In this document: piece by piece, positions 33,550 to 46,130 of the stretch
Layout of the letters: each line of letters opens with the position of its first letter
How positions within the stretch are numbered: position 1 is the first letter of the stretch
DNA from: Ischnura elegans
Lineage: Eukaryota > Arthropoda > Insecta > Odonata > Coenagrionidae
Direction of reading: 5' to 3'
DNA length: 64,000 bases
Assembly: GCF_921293095.1 (NCBI RefSeq)
Contig: NC_060248.1
Coordinates: 131,266,972 to 131,330,971, forward strand
Translations under genes and position numbers: made by a program
The notes under the pieces: model-generated
The model's input: only the letters and a program-made list of their open reading frames with translations
What the model was told of the DNA's origin: nothing
Database searches by the model: none

Positions 33550-34276
33550 TTTAGGAAATCTCCCCGCACGGGGGGAAGAGAGTAATCTCTTCCTTTGGGG
33601 AGTCGCGCCCCCACGGACCCGAGCCCATCGGGGAGACAACCTCGTCAAAAAACCCTTCGTACGCTAGGATAGCGTCCAGACAGCATGTGACTCTGCTGTG
33701 CAGAGTAGCCGAAACATCTGGCGTCCAGATTCACCCACGTGTTTGCCGTGCGTGGAGACCCGTACAAGGGGGAGAAGGGGATCCTGGTGGGTGAGTTCTC
33801 CGGCTCCCAGCTGGGCGTCGGAAACCCGGTATGGGCCGGAGTTCAATACCCCACTTCGGCCCTGGATTCCCCGAAAAACGGGCGGCCGAGAAGAGCCCAG
33901 CTCGGTCAACCGGCTCCTGGCGGCTGGGGAGCTTGGCGGCTCCTTCCGAGCGTACGCCAGGACGGGTTAGTGCTGGAGATATGGGGGTCTCCGTAGGGCG
34001 GCCGAAGGTGCGTGGGTTCGGAGGGCCCCCGCGCTGGAGGTTCTAACCCAAAAGAGACCCCCTATCGAAAGTTCCTATATCCCTTGGGTAGCCCTGGCGA
34101 CCACACCGGATCTCGGTGTGGCGTCCCGAATGTGTGGCTCCGTGGTGGGTGGGGAGCCCAGGGGATGAATTTTTCTTTACGCATTCATGGAGACTATCAA
34201 TCTTCCTCCAACCAAAAGATCCCATCCGTAAACGGACGGGGGAGTAAATATAGCTTCCGCTTGCCGCAGATTTCTT

Positions 34277-35380
34277 GTGATGAAATGTGTAAACGAAGGG
34301 GAGACCCTTACTAAGGTGTCACCTTTCTTAATACGCAGAGTCCTTTCAGCAACAGTGACGGGTGACCTAAAATCCGCCAAAAAATTAAGAGACGGAACGC
34401 TCCTAATACAGACAACAAACGAAGCACAAAGTGAAAAATTACTCGCATTAGAGAAATTTAATAATATCCCTGTCAAGGTCCAAGTGCACCGCACCCTTAA
34501 CACTTGCCGGGGTGTAATCAGCAACTATGACCTCCTCTACGTGTCCGATGATGAAATTAAGACGGAGATGGCTCCACAAGGCGTAATAGACTGTCGCCGA
34601 TTAAAAATTAAAAGGAACGGCGAGCTGATAAATAGCACATCTGTAATCCTAACATTCTCACGCGACACACTTCCCGAAAAGGTATATGTGGGCTACGAAT
34701 CTGTGTCAGTCCGACCATTCATCCCAAGTCCTATGAGATGCTTCCAATGCCAGCGTTTCGGCCACATTGCTACAAGATGCCAGGGCAAGGCCACCTGCCC
34801 ACGCTGTGGCAAAGATAAACATGACGGTGATTCCTGCACCTCAGATCCATCCTGCGTCAATTGCGAGGGTACACACCCAGTGTACGCCCGTGATTGTCCC
34901 GAAATGTTGGAAGAGAAGAAAATCATGGAAATCAAGACTGTGGAGAAGTTACCCTATTTTGAAGCCCGCAAAAAATTCAGAACGTTAATGGCACCTACCT
35001 TTTCAAGATCGTACGCTGCAGTAGTAGACACCTCAGTTAATAATAATAATAACAACAATGTAAGCCAAGGAAACAAAAAGAACGTGAAAGAGAGCAAAGC
35101 AACGGACAACAGCAACAACCAAGCCAAACCGGATAAGGCTACTAAACCGGTAACAAAGAACATTCCGACCGGAAAAAATGACGCCGTGTTGGATTCTTCG
35201 AAGAAGAACGCCAACTCAGGAACCACCGGGACCACGCAAAACAAGCGTGGGAAGTCCCAGTCCCCCGGTCCATCTGGTAAGGCTATACATAGCCTACCAG
35301 AATCCATGGATGAAGATGATATCTCGGAGTCAGAGATAAACCGGGCGAAGGCTAAGGAGAAGAGACGCTTTAAGCGTTAA
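34277..35380 (+). CDS. LINE copy 2 ORF1 protein (nucleocapsid-like), intact
   Basis: 367 codons. Residues about 10-125 look like an RRM/PRE_C2HC-type fold (LIRRVLSATVTGDLKSAKKL; RGVISNYDLLYVSDDEIKTE). Residues about 155-215 carry three knuckles: CFQCQRFGHIATRC, CPRCGKDKHDGDSC and CVNCEGTHPVYARDC. The rest is Asn/Lys/Thr/Ser-rich, with an AAT/AAC run coding seven Asn at about 35040-35060, and ends basic (KAKEKRRFKR). The start follows the leader directly. Its expected role is binding element RNA as a ribonucleoprotein. No lesion is seen. Confidence 0.85.
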   Translation: MMKCVNEGETLTKVSPFLIRRVLSATVTGDLKSAKKLRDGTLLIQTTNEAQSEKLLALEKFNNIPVKVQVHRTLNTCRGVISNYDLLYVSDDEIKTEMAPQGVIDCRRLKIKRNGELINSTSVILTFSRDTLPEKVYVGYESVSVRPFIPSPMRCFQCQRFGHIATRCQGKATCPRCGKDKHDGDSCTSDPSCVNCEGTHPVYARDCPEMLEEKKIMEIKTVEKLPYFEARKKFRTLMAPTFSRSYAAVVDTSVNNNNNNNVSQGNKKNVKESKATDNSNNQAKPDKATKPVTKNIPTGKNDAVLDSSKKNANSGTTGTTQNKRGKSQSPGPSGKAIHSLPESMDEDDISESEINRAKAKEKRRFKR

Positions 35381-35440
35381 GTCTCCCTCTAGCCTAGTGA
35401 TCGAGTTTTAGTTTATTTATTTAACTTATTCCCTATTTTA

Positions 35441-38400
35441 ATGGCTTTTATCATACAGTGGAACTGTAATGGCTTTTACCGACACAGGGAGGAGCTTACC
35501 ATTTTAATTCGTGATTTTAACCCTAGTTGTGTTTTTCTCCAAGAGACGCATTTCAAAGCTACAGATAAAGGAATTTTAAAGGGTTTTAATGTTTTTAGAC
35601 ACGACGACACCAGTGGTCAAAGAGCCCAAGGTGGAGTGGCAATTGCTATTCGGGAGACCTTTTACACCTCCCAATTGCACTTGACCACTCCCTTTCAAGC
35701 AGTAGCGGTGACAATCCATGCTCTGGAGACTATAACGTTATGCAACGTTTACCTACCCGAGGGTGCGCCGGTCACGCGATGCAACTTGGAGAACCTTATC
35801 CGCCAACTACCTAAGCCCTTTATATTGCTTGGAGATATTAACGCGCATGACGCCTTGTGGGGTAGCACAAGGACCCAGCATAACCGGCGAGGAAGAATTT
35901 TATCTAATTTTACTATAGATTCTAACCTTATTTTATTGAACAGCAAGGAAAAGACACGTTTTAACAGTTTTAATGGTGAGTACTCCTCCATAGACCTTTG
36001 TATTTTATCAAGCAGTCTTATAACGAAGACTAGCGTGGCCGTGCACGACGACCTATGTGGGAGCGATAACTTCCCGCTTTTAATTACAAAAGACCACTGT
36101 GTAAATGGCAATTTTAATCGACCGGTTACCTGGCTTCCCCGTAAAGCCGACTGGGACCATTTTAAAGAATGTTTTAAATAATTGCACGATAATAATCGGG
36201 ACGCTGTACAAAACATCGAGCTCTTAACTTCGGCCATCATAGAAGCTGCAAATGTAAGTGTACCGCGATCTCGAGGTAAGGCAAAACGACCACGGGTACC
36301 ATGGTGGACCGATAAATGTGCCAGAACTAATAGTATTCGTAAGAAGGCTCTTCGAATATTTAATAAATACCCCACAGCGACAAACTTGGCCTCTTTCCGC
36401 CGCCTGCGTTCCAAAGCTCGTCGTGTGGTTAAAGAGGCTAAAAGGATCTCATGGATGGAATTTATTGCAAGTGTTAACTATAAAACGCCACTTGCGCAGG
36501 TATGGCGCAAGGTCAAATCCATTTTAGCTTCGGGACAGCCTAACAACGTGTCCTACTTGAAAATTGACGGCAATTAATAGACATCAGCGCCCGCCATTTC
36601 GGAAACTTTTGGGCAGGTCCTAGCCAACACAAGCAGTGATGATAACTTCCACGGCTCCTATCTCCACCGTAAACGCCAACACGAAGCCTCTCGCCTTTCC
36701 TTCTTAGAAGGAGATACAGATGCTCCGTACAACGACCCGTTCACCCTGTGGGGACTCACCTCCGCCATAGAAGACACCAGGAACACCTCGCCAGGTTTGG
36801 ACGAGGTACGTAATGCATTCCTCCGTAATATTCCGGAAAAGGCATTGGACGAAGTTCTGCTCACTTTAAACCAACTTTGGGTTGATAGGGATTTTCCATC
36901 GTCATGGCGGGAGTCAATAGTGGTACCTATCCCTAAACAAGGAAAAGAAAAAGCTGACCCGAATAATTACAGACCCATTTCCCTCACAAGCTGCCTATGT
37001 AAAGTCATGGAGAGAATGATAAATCGGAGACTCATGTGGTGGCTGGAAAAGCAAAAGCTTCTCTCAAACATTCAATGTGGCTTCCGCCGAGATCGATCCA
37101 CATTAGATCACCTCGTCCGTGCAGAAAATTTTATTCAGGAAGCCTTCCTCCTTCGACAGCATGTCGTAGCAGTCTTTTTCGACCTAGAAAAGGCGTAGGA
37201 CAGAGTCTGGCGGAGGAGAATTTTAGACAGGCTTCATGCGTGGGGTTTTAGGGGGAACTTGCCGATTTTTATTCAAAACTTTTTAACCGACCGAGTTTTT
37301 AAGGTACGAACAGGAAGGCATCTCTCACAATTTTATTCACTTGACAATGGCATACCCCAGGGCTCAGTTTTAAACGTGACTCTCTTCGCCATTGCTATTG
37401 ACGACGTAGTCGACTGTATTCAGGAACCGGTGATGGGATCTCTGTTTATAGACGACTTGGCGATATTTTGCCGTTCGTCTAGAGTTGCAACAGCAGGACG
37501 GCAGTTGCAAATTAAACTCAACAGGCTGAACGTGTGGTCCAAGCGAAACGGATTTCGATTCTCTCCGGAGAAAACTAAGTGCCTGCATTTCCACCATTTG
37601 CGTGGGATTCATTTCCCACCAAACCTTCGCCTGGGCAATGCTGTATTCCCTTTCGTTGAGTCATATCGCTTCTTGGGGATGATATTTGACCGACGGCTTA
37701 ACTGGCGTGAACACACGAAAGACTTGCGGGAGAGATGTCTGAAGATTTGAAATATTTTACGGTTTTTAACTGGAACGACTTGGGGAGCGGATCGCTCCTC
37801 AATGATTTTATTGTACCGCGCACTAGTACGCTCCAGATTAGATTACGGGTCCATAGTCTATTCGTCTGGACGTGACTCCTACCTGAAACCACTATCAACC
37901 GTACACCGTGCTGGCCTGCGCTTGGCAACTGGGGCTTTCAGGACGTCACCCATCCTGAGTTTGTGTGCTGAAGCTGGAGAACCACCTCTCGAAACGCGAC
38001 GGAAGTTTCTAATGTGCAACTACGCTGCAAAAATCTTAGCGACGAGAAATCACCCAGCGCATAATGTCATTTTCAAACCACGATTTTTAGAAATATTTAA
38101 CCGACGACGGAAAGCCACCACACCAGTAAGCGTACGGCTAAGAAACTTTTTAGACGAATGTCCGTTCAACGTTCCCGTATTATTCCCCGCTACTACTTCT
38201 AGACTACCTGCATGGGAGAAGACGAGACCGTTATGCGATACGCAACTCCACAGACGTCTCAAGAGTTCCACCTCGGCCGCCGAGTACAAGCAGCTCTTCC
38301 ACGAATTCTTAGCCCTCAATCGAGAGTTAATTCCCGTGTACACGGACGGGTCGAAAACTGATTCGGCGTGTGCATGTGCCGTGGTCTCAAATCACCACGG

Positions 38401-39142
38401 TGTCATCAAGCGGAAGCTCAGCCCTCTGTGTGGTATTTTCACGGCTGAATTGATTGCTCTGTGGATGGCCCTTCAGGGAATCCATCAAAACGACACACCT
38501 TATGTCATATTCACTGACTCAATGAGCTCTCTGCAAACCATACTCCGATTCTCTCCGTCGCATCCCATTGCAAACGAAATTCATGTTGCCCTCCACTCCC
38601 TCCAAATGAGGGGTGTGAAAATCAGTTTCATGTGGATACCAGGGCATATGGGAATACGCGGAAACGAAAAGGCAGACAGAGCGGCGAAGTAGGCTCTATC
38701 CGATATAGAACGCAATACACTTCCAGTACCTGCAGGTGATCTCCAGGTAGCGTGGAAGAGAATCGTTCTAAATCAGTGGAAAGAACGCTGGTGTTCCCAA
38801 ACGGGGAACAAACTCCGTAGTGTGAAACCTGACGTGTCAGAGTGGGCCTCTTCGGTCAGGAATACTCGGAAAGAGGAGGTAGTCATCACACGACTGAGGA
38901 TAGGGCACTGCGCCATGACTCACTCCTATCTATTCACAGAAGAGAAAATCCCGCCCCATTGTGAGGAATGTGACTCTATAATCAGTGTGAGACATATCCT
39001 GACGGAATGTGACCTATATCGGATATTGCGATATAGGATGAACCTTGTTGGAGGACTAAACGATATGCTTCGTGACGACCCTGAACGTCTTAGTCGGGTA
39101 ATAAAATTTCTGAAAACTATTGGTCTGCTGAATGAAATCTAA
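35441..39142 (+). pseudogene. LINE copy 2 ORF2, single frame with scattered stops
   Basis: The whole region is one reading frame with stops at 36179 (TAA), 36575 and 36578 (TAA TAG), 37196 (TAG), 37748 (TGA) and 38690 (TAG), and no frameshift. Endonuclease: WNCNGFYRHREE, QETHF, LLGDINAHDALWG, GSDNFPLLI. RT: PIPKQGKEKADPNNYRPISL, FFDLEKA, NGIPQGSVLN, LFIDDLAIF. RNase H: VYTDGSKTDSA, TAELIALWMAL, FTDSMSSL, WIPGHMGIRGNEKADRAAK. Tail finger: CEECDSIISVRHILTEC. The enzyme is dead from stops alone. Confidence 0.9.
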
Positions 39143-39353
39143 CCTCGTTACACAAAGTATTCACGCACTCACCTTTCTCACCTATTATTTTATATTCCGA
39201 GGAAGTAAATATCCAGATATCTTCAGGTTCAGGTTTATGTTGTGATCCTCCCAAAATGAATTTTTACCAATGGAATGATGCGGTGCAAAATGACCTAAGA
39301 TGTCGACGCACCCTAAAAATAACAATAACTAACTAACTAACTTTAGGAAATCT

Positions 39354-39626
39354 TATTAACATGTATGCAATATAAATTTTACATTATATAGTATAGACAA
39401 ACAGGTGTGTATACTATATAATGTATAAACTATATTACATATATATAAATAATATTGCCTATAATATGATTAGGGAATTTCTGTATCAACTAACATAACC
39501 CAACACACAAGATGATGAGACCTTCAATAGCTTTATCCAAACATAGGTAATTATTGGTACAAGCAGGTTTAAATACCGAAACTAGGTAATATTCACATTA
39601 ACAGCCAAAATACCGGAATAACGTAA
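39354..39626. other. No gene; AT-rich
   Basis: TATA/ATAT-rich sequence; nothing recognised. Confidence 0.5.
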
Positions 39627-39811
39627 TCATGGTGAAGCAAAAAACTGAGTGCTATTCCACAAACTGTTGCTTGCTGTCGACTAGTTTCAACAGATATAGC
39701 GCCATTCTCAAGACAAAATGTTAGTCTTGAGAATGACGCTATAGCCGTTGAAAGTAGCCGACAGCAAATAACAGTTTGTGGAATAGCACTCAGTTTTTTG
39801 CTTCACCATGA
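39627..39811. repeat. Foldback element with about 85-bp arms
   Basis: TCATGGTGAAGCAAAAAACT... is mirrored by ...AGTTTTTTGCTTCACCATGA around the centre TCAAGAC-AAAATGTTA-GTCTTGA, with a few mismatches. It is non-coding and lies next to the 3' end of the THAP9-like gene. It could be a MITE. Confidence 0.8.
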
Positions 39812-39866
39812 ATATCTCCACATCACACCACGTCAAAATCAATTGAGTAAATTATGTACCTGGCTT

Positions 39867-42806
39867 CTAACCTTCAGAAGGTAAGACGGTGAGGCTTCTA
39901 TTCATCTCCCGACAGTACATTTCCAAAGCTAACAGGACAATGTACGAATACATCTTTGATGTCAGCTCCATCCTATGGCTCTGACATCGTATGAAGGTCT
40001 CATCAAGGTCACAGCAGGACAGCTCTTTCCTGAGTTTAAAAGACACCTGCCTGCAGTGACCTACATTTCGCAGTTTCTGTAGCAGAGAACATATTGCACT
40101 ATCCACCAGCATAATCAAACCATCTGTAGGGCTCCCTTCTCCATCATTCCCATCAACAGCGTAAAACAAGTCCGAGGAAGAAGGGTCAACAGTGATAAGA
40201 CTATCCTGGCAGATAGAACACGTATTTCCCTGAAGAACACCTGCAGCAACATAACCTGCCGGGAATGCAGCTGAGTCAATGTTCTTATGCAAGAGCCTGT
40301 ACCCCTTCACTCGAATAGGTTTCCTCACTGAAGCACCAACCTCCACAGTGTCCGGCTGGAGAGGCTCACACCCCAAACCAGGATCACAGTTCAAAAATTT
40401 ATTCAAGCTGCTTAGAATATTGCAATCATCAACTTCACAGTTTCCACGAGATCTCGTGGCAACCATTCCATTGATGATTGCAGTCTTCAAAGCTGAGACA
40501 AAGTGTGCAGCATCCGGGTGGTGGTTACTGCCACAATTTTGCCTCACAACTCCAAACAAATTTTCTATACGATCCTGGTTGAGGTCTCTGGTGCTTAAGT
40601 GGGGAAACCTACCCTGAAAACGCTCCCACAACCTACACACACCCCTAATGGTAGCCAGCCACCCCTTATGAGATGGAGGAAATCGTGGCCCCCTTCCTCT
40701 CAGGAATCTAATTTTCTTCAACAGAATCTCCATTTTCTTGAGAAGTTCTATGTGCCCACTATTTTGGGTGATGGGACCCCGCTTTCTCTCTCTCCGTTTA
40801 GCCTCCGTGTCACCATTCAGCGCATCAAAGAGGTCATTGATGGCAATCAGGAACTCAGCAGTGGCTAACCCGCTGTTTCCAAGAGCTCCTGAAAAAGCAA
40901 TGAAATATAATTTACCATTGTTCATCTCAAAGACAAATCAGCTTATTATTTTTATAAGGAATGGCACGAACCTCTTGCCACCAATGCGCCAATGCCTCGG
41001 CCAACACGGAGACTAAACACTTGGGATGCCAAGAACATCCTCATCTTCAGGAATCCCCTTGGATTCATGTGCTTCTCAGTCAGAGGAAACAATCTGAAAG
41101 AGCGAATCGAAAACCAATAATAGTAATGATGACCTTAAGAGGTACACTATCAATAATAACATTAAATATTCACATCAGTGTTTCAACCCACTCAGCGCCC
41201 AAAGGGATTCCTGCCATCTTCCTCGTAGAGTTACTGGAGATGGTGCCACGAAGCCAAAAGACGCACTTCGTTTCCAGCCAATACCACCGGAACCGAGACA
41301 TCACGCTGCATAAAAAGGTTCCGGAAGCATTTTAACAAATATGGGGGGTCAAATATGGTGACAATAGTCTCTCCTTAAAATTGAAATGAAGGATCTTCAA
41401 ACGATGCTCCCATGAGTCGCAGGGCTCGGACATTGTTTGTGCCCATATCGCAGACAGTGGCAACTACATTCAATCCAATCCCCTTCAAGTTTAGAAACAC
41501 CTCCCCCAACATCTCCCTCAATGCCTCCCTCAATGAAGTGGCTGAGGCATTAAAATAATACGCCAGTGGCTGCTTCCAGGCGGAGAATAGGCCTCGAGCC
41601 ATGAACACCAAGCCTGCCTTTGCCAAAGCATTGGAAGTGCCATGGTCTTCAAAGCCTATAATTTGGTCTCTTAGGCTGTCATATCGCAACCCAGGTCTTA
41701 TTGCCATTTCGTCAAACAAGACGCAGCAGTACCTGTCCCTCTCATTTATTCCCTCAACAACAGAAGAAAGAAATTTGAACATTTCTGGATTAATACCAGG
41801 AAGAAAAGTAAATTTGAAAAGATGATGAGACAGAGTTTTGCGACAAGGAAGAGGAATTAACGCCCGAAGTAGAGAGTAGCATTTTGGGCTTTTCTTAAAA
41901 ATAGATAGAGCAAGAACTTTATCCTCGTGGGACCATCGTCTACCTTTGGGTTTACTGCTCCCTTCTCTCAGTAGCATTTTTACTAATGTGACAACAGATG
42001 GGGGAAAATTGTGATCTAGGCCATTCAAAAATCTGCTGTCCTGGAGGAGGTGATTTGAATTGCAAGCTGATGTATTGTCATCAGTAACTTTAGTCAACTT
42101 CTTCCATTGTCTACGCAGATTCTTCATTCTACTATACATGAGTTTCTTCCTTGGAGTCAAGTCCGAAACTTTTTTCATGCCAATATCATGAAGAATGGAG
42201 CGCCGAGAACCTCTCCTAACTGAAGAGCATTTCATAGTCCCAGAGCATGAAGCACTAGAAGCAGATATGTCTGCAGACAGAGAAGATGTGATGACCATGG
42301 AAGATGTTGCAAGGGAAGGCCTTTCCTCTTCTAATACAGGATTTTGGCAGTGGGAACCAAAGGCATCACCTCTGGCTTCATCACCAAAGGTACTAGGAGA
42401 GGCAGATACAGGGGTTAAATTTGTAGCTAAGAGCTGAGGTGCTGAGGTGCCAGGTGTTGATGTAACAACCACGGCAGATGATGATCTTTCAAGGAGAGAA
42501 GGTGAGGGATTAATTGGTGAAGGCTGATGGCATGAGAGAGAAGATGAAATAGGGAGGGTAGTAGATGAAGAGGAAGCAATTATGGGGATAGAAGGAGATG
42601 ATTCAGATGATGATAAAGAAGTAGTGCGAGAGAAAGGTGGATGCAGGACAGGTACCGCATTCCTGTTGAGATTTAAGCACTCAGGAGTTTGGAAGTCTCC
42701 CATCCGGAAATGCTTCCAGCAAATGGCCGCCTTATAGAAGAGCTGGTTACCACATTCCCCTTCCAACTCTTCATTGGCACAAAATGCCTTCCACACCTTT
42801 GCCCTG
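39867..42806 (-). pseudogene. P-element/THAP9-like transposase, second copy, largely preserved
   Basis: Minus strand. The exon starting about 42806 after a TTTTCAG acceptor holds the second half of a THAP finger (YKAAICWKHFRMGDFQTPEC), a Ser/Thr/Pro-rich linker of about 140 residues, then KVSDLTPRKKLMYSRMKNLR and the transposase core (CCVLFDEMAIRPGLRYDS, VVATVCDMGTNNVRALRLMG). A TAA at 41375-41377 is followed in the same frame by TIVTIFDPPYLLKCFRNLF. An internal exon lies at about 40972-41093. 39867-40925 gives the C-terminal half (STRDLNQDRIENLFGVVRQN, CQDSLI, RKELSCCD). The first THAP exon was not found. The in-frame stop and a further break make it a pseudogene unless spliced around. Confidence 0.8.
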
Positions 42807-42867
42807 AAAATGGTAGATAGTATATACAGATGTCAAATACAAGTGCAAGAAAGTCATTTATTACCAA

Positions 42868-44890
42868 GGTATTTATATTAAAACAAATATTAAATGTGTA
42901 ATGGCATGCGTGATTGGGAAACGGGAAGCTTTAGGGAATGACTTATTTGTGAACAATTTTAGGAGAGATGACCTACGTATTCCACTAGTTTAGAAAAACA
43001 CAAGCTAGATATTCACTCTAAAATTTATGATGAAACCTTTTCAATAAGGAAAGTAAGAGTTACTTATAAAACATACACTCATTATGAGCAGCTACAATAA
43101 CTATCCTTTAAATTAACTCATATATGCCGAAGGTTTGAAAAATGCGAATTTCAACCTGATTTTTACATATTGTAGATAAAAATACATATAAAAACAATAT
43201 CCGAAAGAAAAAACAATGTATCTCTTGCCAATTATTAATTATGAGGTGTTCCAAAAATGGAACACTAGGCAAATCTACTACCATAAGGAACTCAATGGTA
43301 ACGGGCAAAACATTAGTTTCAGACAGTTATTAAATCACTATTAATAGTGATATCCAGATGAGCACTTAACATGCAATGATAAATTGCATTTTTTACATTG
43401 AAAAGTGTTATTTTTGTGACATTGCTCACAGCGAGTTTGCTATCCTTGCTTTACAATCGCATGATTCATGCCGTCATAATGTGAGTCAAGTTTACGGTTC
43501 ATAGATGGTCTCCCTTTCCCACCAGGCTCAGCAGTATTACCCTATGTCTCTATATAGTGACAGACCACACGGCAATGGAATTCAAGAAGATCCAATGGCT
43601 TCACATCGTTTATTTTATGCAATTGCCATGCGTTTTGTAAAGCCACCTCAAAGCAGAATAACGGTAGGCTTGAGTATCATTTTTTTTTCACGGCTTGTTA
43701 CTTGTCAATATTTTCATCAGCTCGGTCCACTCCTCCCATGAACTGATATAGACCTTGATTTAATTTGGCTGATTAACTTTTATCTTTTTATCTACTTTTG
43801 AGAATAATGACTGACATCTGTTGCAAAGGATTGATACCGGCACCACAAAATGCAACAGTCACAACACTATTATCATTCCATCTACAAAAAATATTATCAA
43901 TGCGGTAATCAAATGTGACCCTATCTTTTTTCTACATCAGAATCATTGAACATCAGATAGTAAAGGAGGTTTGCCTATGCGATCTTTTCTCGCTGTGCCT
44001 ATTGCTTGGTGTCCCATAGAAAGAATTTTATCAAGGAGTGCAATGCTCGTGAAAAAGTAGCCGAACACAAAATGCTATTTATCAGGATGCTGCATTGGGA
44101 GTGCCTCAGCAAATTGCAAAACAACTTAAGCACCATATTATTGTTATTGAGTGTTCGGGTTCTCTCCTTGATACGGCTGAAACCAACAAATGTAGCCTAG
44201 ACGCGTTGGACCATACCAGAATATACACCCAAACCGAATAGGCTTACCCCGAATGAACTGTTTGTACCCGTGACGACCAAAATAGGGAATCATGACATAA
44301 TCAAAGCTGAAGTAGGTATATTTCATTTCGTACAAATTTCATACATCTGTCATTCAGTAGCTCAATGAGAGGTCGCTGCTTGGAAAACTTGTCCATGAGA
44401 TTCAAGCTAGAATTGTCAGCAACATACAAATTTGAAAATATTGTTTCAAATCGATCACGTCTCATTGCACCACTAACTAGAGAATTATGCGAATCTGGTC
44501 TTTACTCCCAAAACATATGCCGTCTCGGAACAGAGATTCCACCACACCAGAATTTATACCCACTCAGGAAAATTTTTCCCAAAAAATAACACTCACCGAC
44601 AGTCAGTTCAAGGTTTACGCCCTTACTTGTAGCATATAAATTGGAATATTTGACAATCATATCAATCACTTCAATACCCAGAAAGAGTTCTTAATATTCG
44701 GAAGGGGTTTTTAATTTTCGTGATTTTTTCTTCTGAAACTCTACCTTCTACTGGTTGGGCAGTCAGATCGGCTTTCTTCTATTTGCGGTGGTGCAGCAAG
44801 GGGGGATTTTGGGGGATAACCCCCCCTCAGAAATCAGAGAAATTTTTAAATTCAATCCATTTTATTTGATTGGATAAATATTACTTGTAC
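42868..44890. other. No gene recognised
   Basis: AT-rich. Holds one copy of the GTGTTCCAAAAATGGAACAC palindrome motif at 43246-43265. No THAP first exon or other coding signal was found. Confidence 0.4.
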
Positions 44891-44897
44891 AATAGTG

Positions 44898-45474
44898 TGT
44901 CGCGTGGTTGGCGGTCGCAACATTATTGGTGGGGAGCGTATTCTCAATAACTAGACAGTGGATTAATTCATGGGTTGTTAATAGTCAGATACACTGGACG
45001 ATCAGGCACAGCGGATAAGGGGGAAATGAGGACTCACATGAATTCAGCGGCAGACGAGACCTGTGACGGACGGCGACTCGGGTGCGGATGGTAGGACGGC
45101 TCCTGGCGAGGTTGGGAAGGCAGGAAGGAAGTCCGGAGGAGGTCGGTATAGCGACCCGCGACCGAGTAAGGGAGGATGCCCGGAGGAGGTCGGATTGGCG
45201 ACCCGCGACCGAGTAAGTGAGGATGCTCGGAGGAGGTCGAATAACGACCCGCGACCGAGGAAGGGAAGGAAGGAACAAAGGTACTGGCCGGAGGACGGCG
45301 CCTCAATATAAGTCAATCCTGAGGAGCAAAGGTTGCAGGTACCGCTCGGATTGATAGGAAGGGTGGGGGAGGGGTTGAGTGAGTGACTAGTCGGCCTCGT
45401 CACAGGGGGAGGAGAATAGCTGGCTCACGATAATGGTGATACCCTTTTCCGCGAAGCCGAAGTTCCGCGAGGCA
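44898..45474. mobile_element. Family C solo LTR, copy 2
   Basis: Matches 18449-19046 nearly throughout, from TGTCGCGTGGTTGG. The right end reads CCGCGAGGCA where copy 1 reads CCGCGAGTCACTCCGACA. AGTG flanks it on both sides (44894-44897; 45475-45478), so the altered end seems to be the real end. Confidence 0.7.
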
Positions 45475-45478
45475 AGTG

Positions 45479-46130
45479 CAAGGATTAATAAAACGAGTCG
45501 ATTGGGCGCTTGAATTCATCAAGCGGGTAATTAGGGGGGGTGGAAACATAGTTGTGTCACATATTTTCGAGTCATGTGCCCATAAGTGGTTTAATATTCA
45601 AAAATTTCCCCGCCGTTTTTTGAAAGGGTAAGGAACTAAATTTTTCACTGTTAGAAATATTTGTTATTTTCAATATGATTTTATTTGACGGATGATTGAT
45701 TCTTTGATCCATTAAGTTAACCATTGACACATAATCGGAATAAGGTTTTAAAAATTTCAAGAGAGTGTTGATTATGTGGTTATTTTTCAACTGTTAAAGT
45801 CCATAAGCATTGTGATAAGTCACTCTTGAAAATACAACGCAGATTCTTTAGATAAATAAATAAAGATATTCCACTTGCAAAACGAATGTCCATAATGCAG
45901 TTTGTAAAATACCGAATTGTAACGATTCCTCTAATTTCTTTGGTCTTAAAAAATAGTTATTCTCAAGATATTCCAATTTGCAAAAAAGATTTGGCATATT
46001 TGCTATCATAATCGTATCGAATTATCAAGTATACTGACACGTGCATTAAAATACGCAATCCGATTGATTTACCTTCCAATCTTTGATCATCAACACTAAA
46101 ATTCCTGTTCGACTATGAACGTGCATGCAA
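45479..46130. other. AT-rich; diverged satellite-like sequence
   Basis: The right part (from about 45880) has recognisable but diverged versions of satellite phrases (TTTGCTATCATAATCG, GCAATCC.ATTG). No gene. Confidence 0.4.

Larger units (their letters stand above)
33562..39341 (+). mobile_element. RNase H-bearing LINE, copy 2, full length
   Basis: A 5.8-kb element with the same order as copy 1, flanked by TTTAGGAAATCT at 33550-33561 and 39342-39353. Its tail is TAACTAACTAAC, unlike the ACT tail of copies 1, 3 and the 2430 fragment, so it belongs to a related subfamily or ended differently. ORF1 is intact; ORF2 has only substitutions. Confidence 0.9.
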
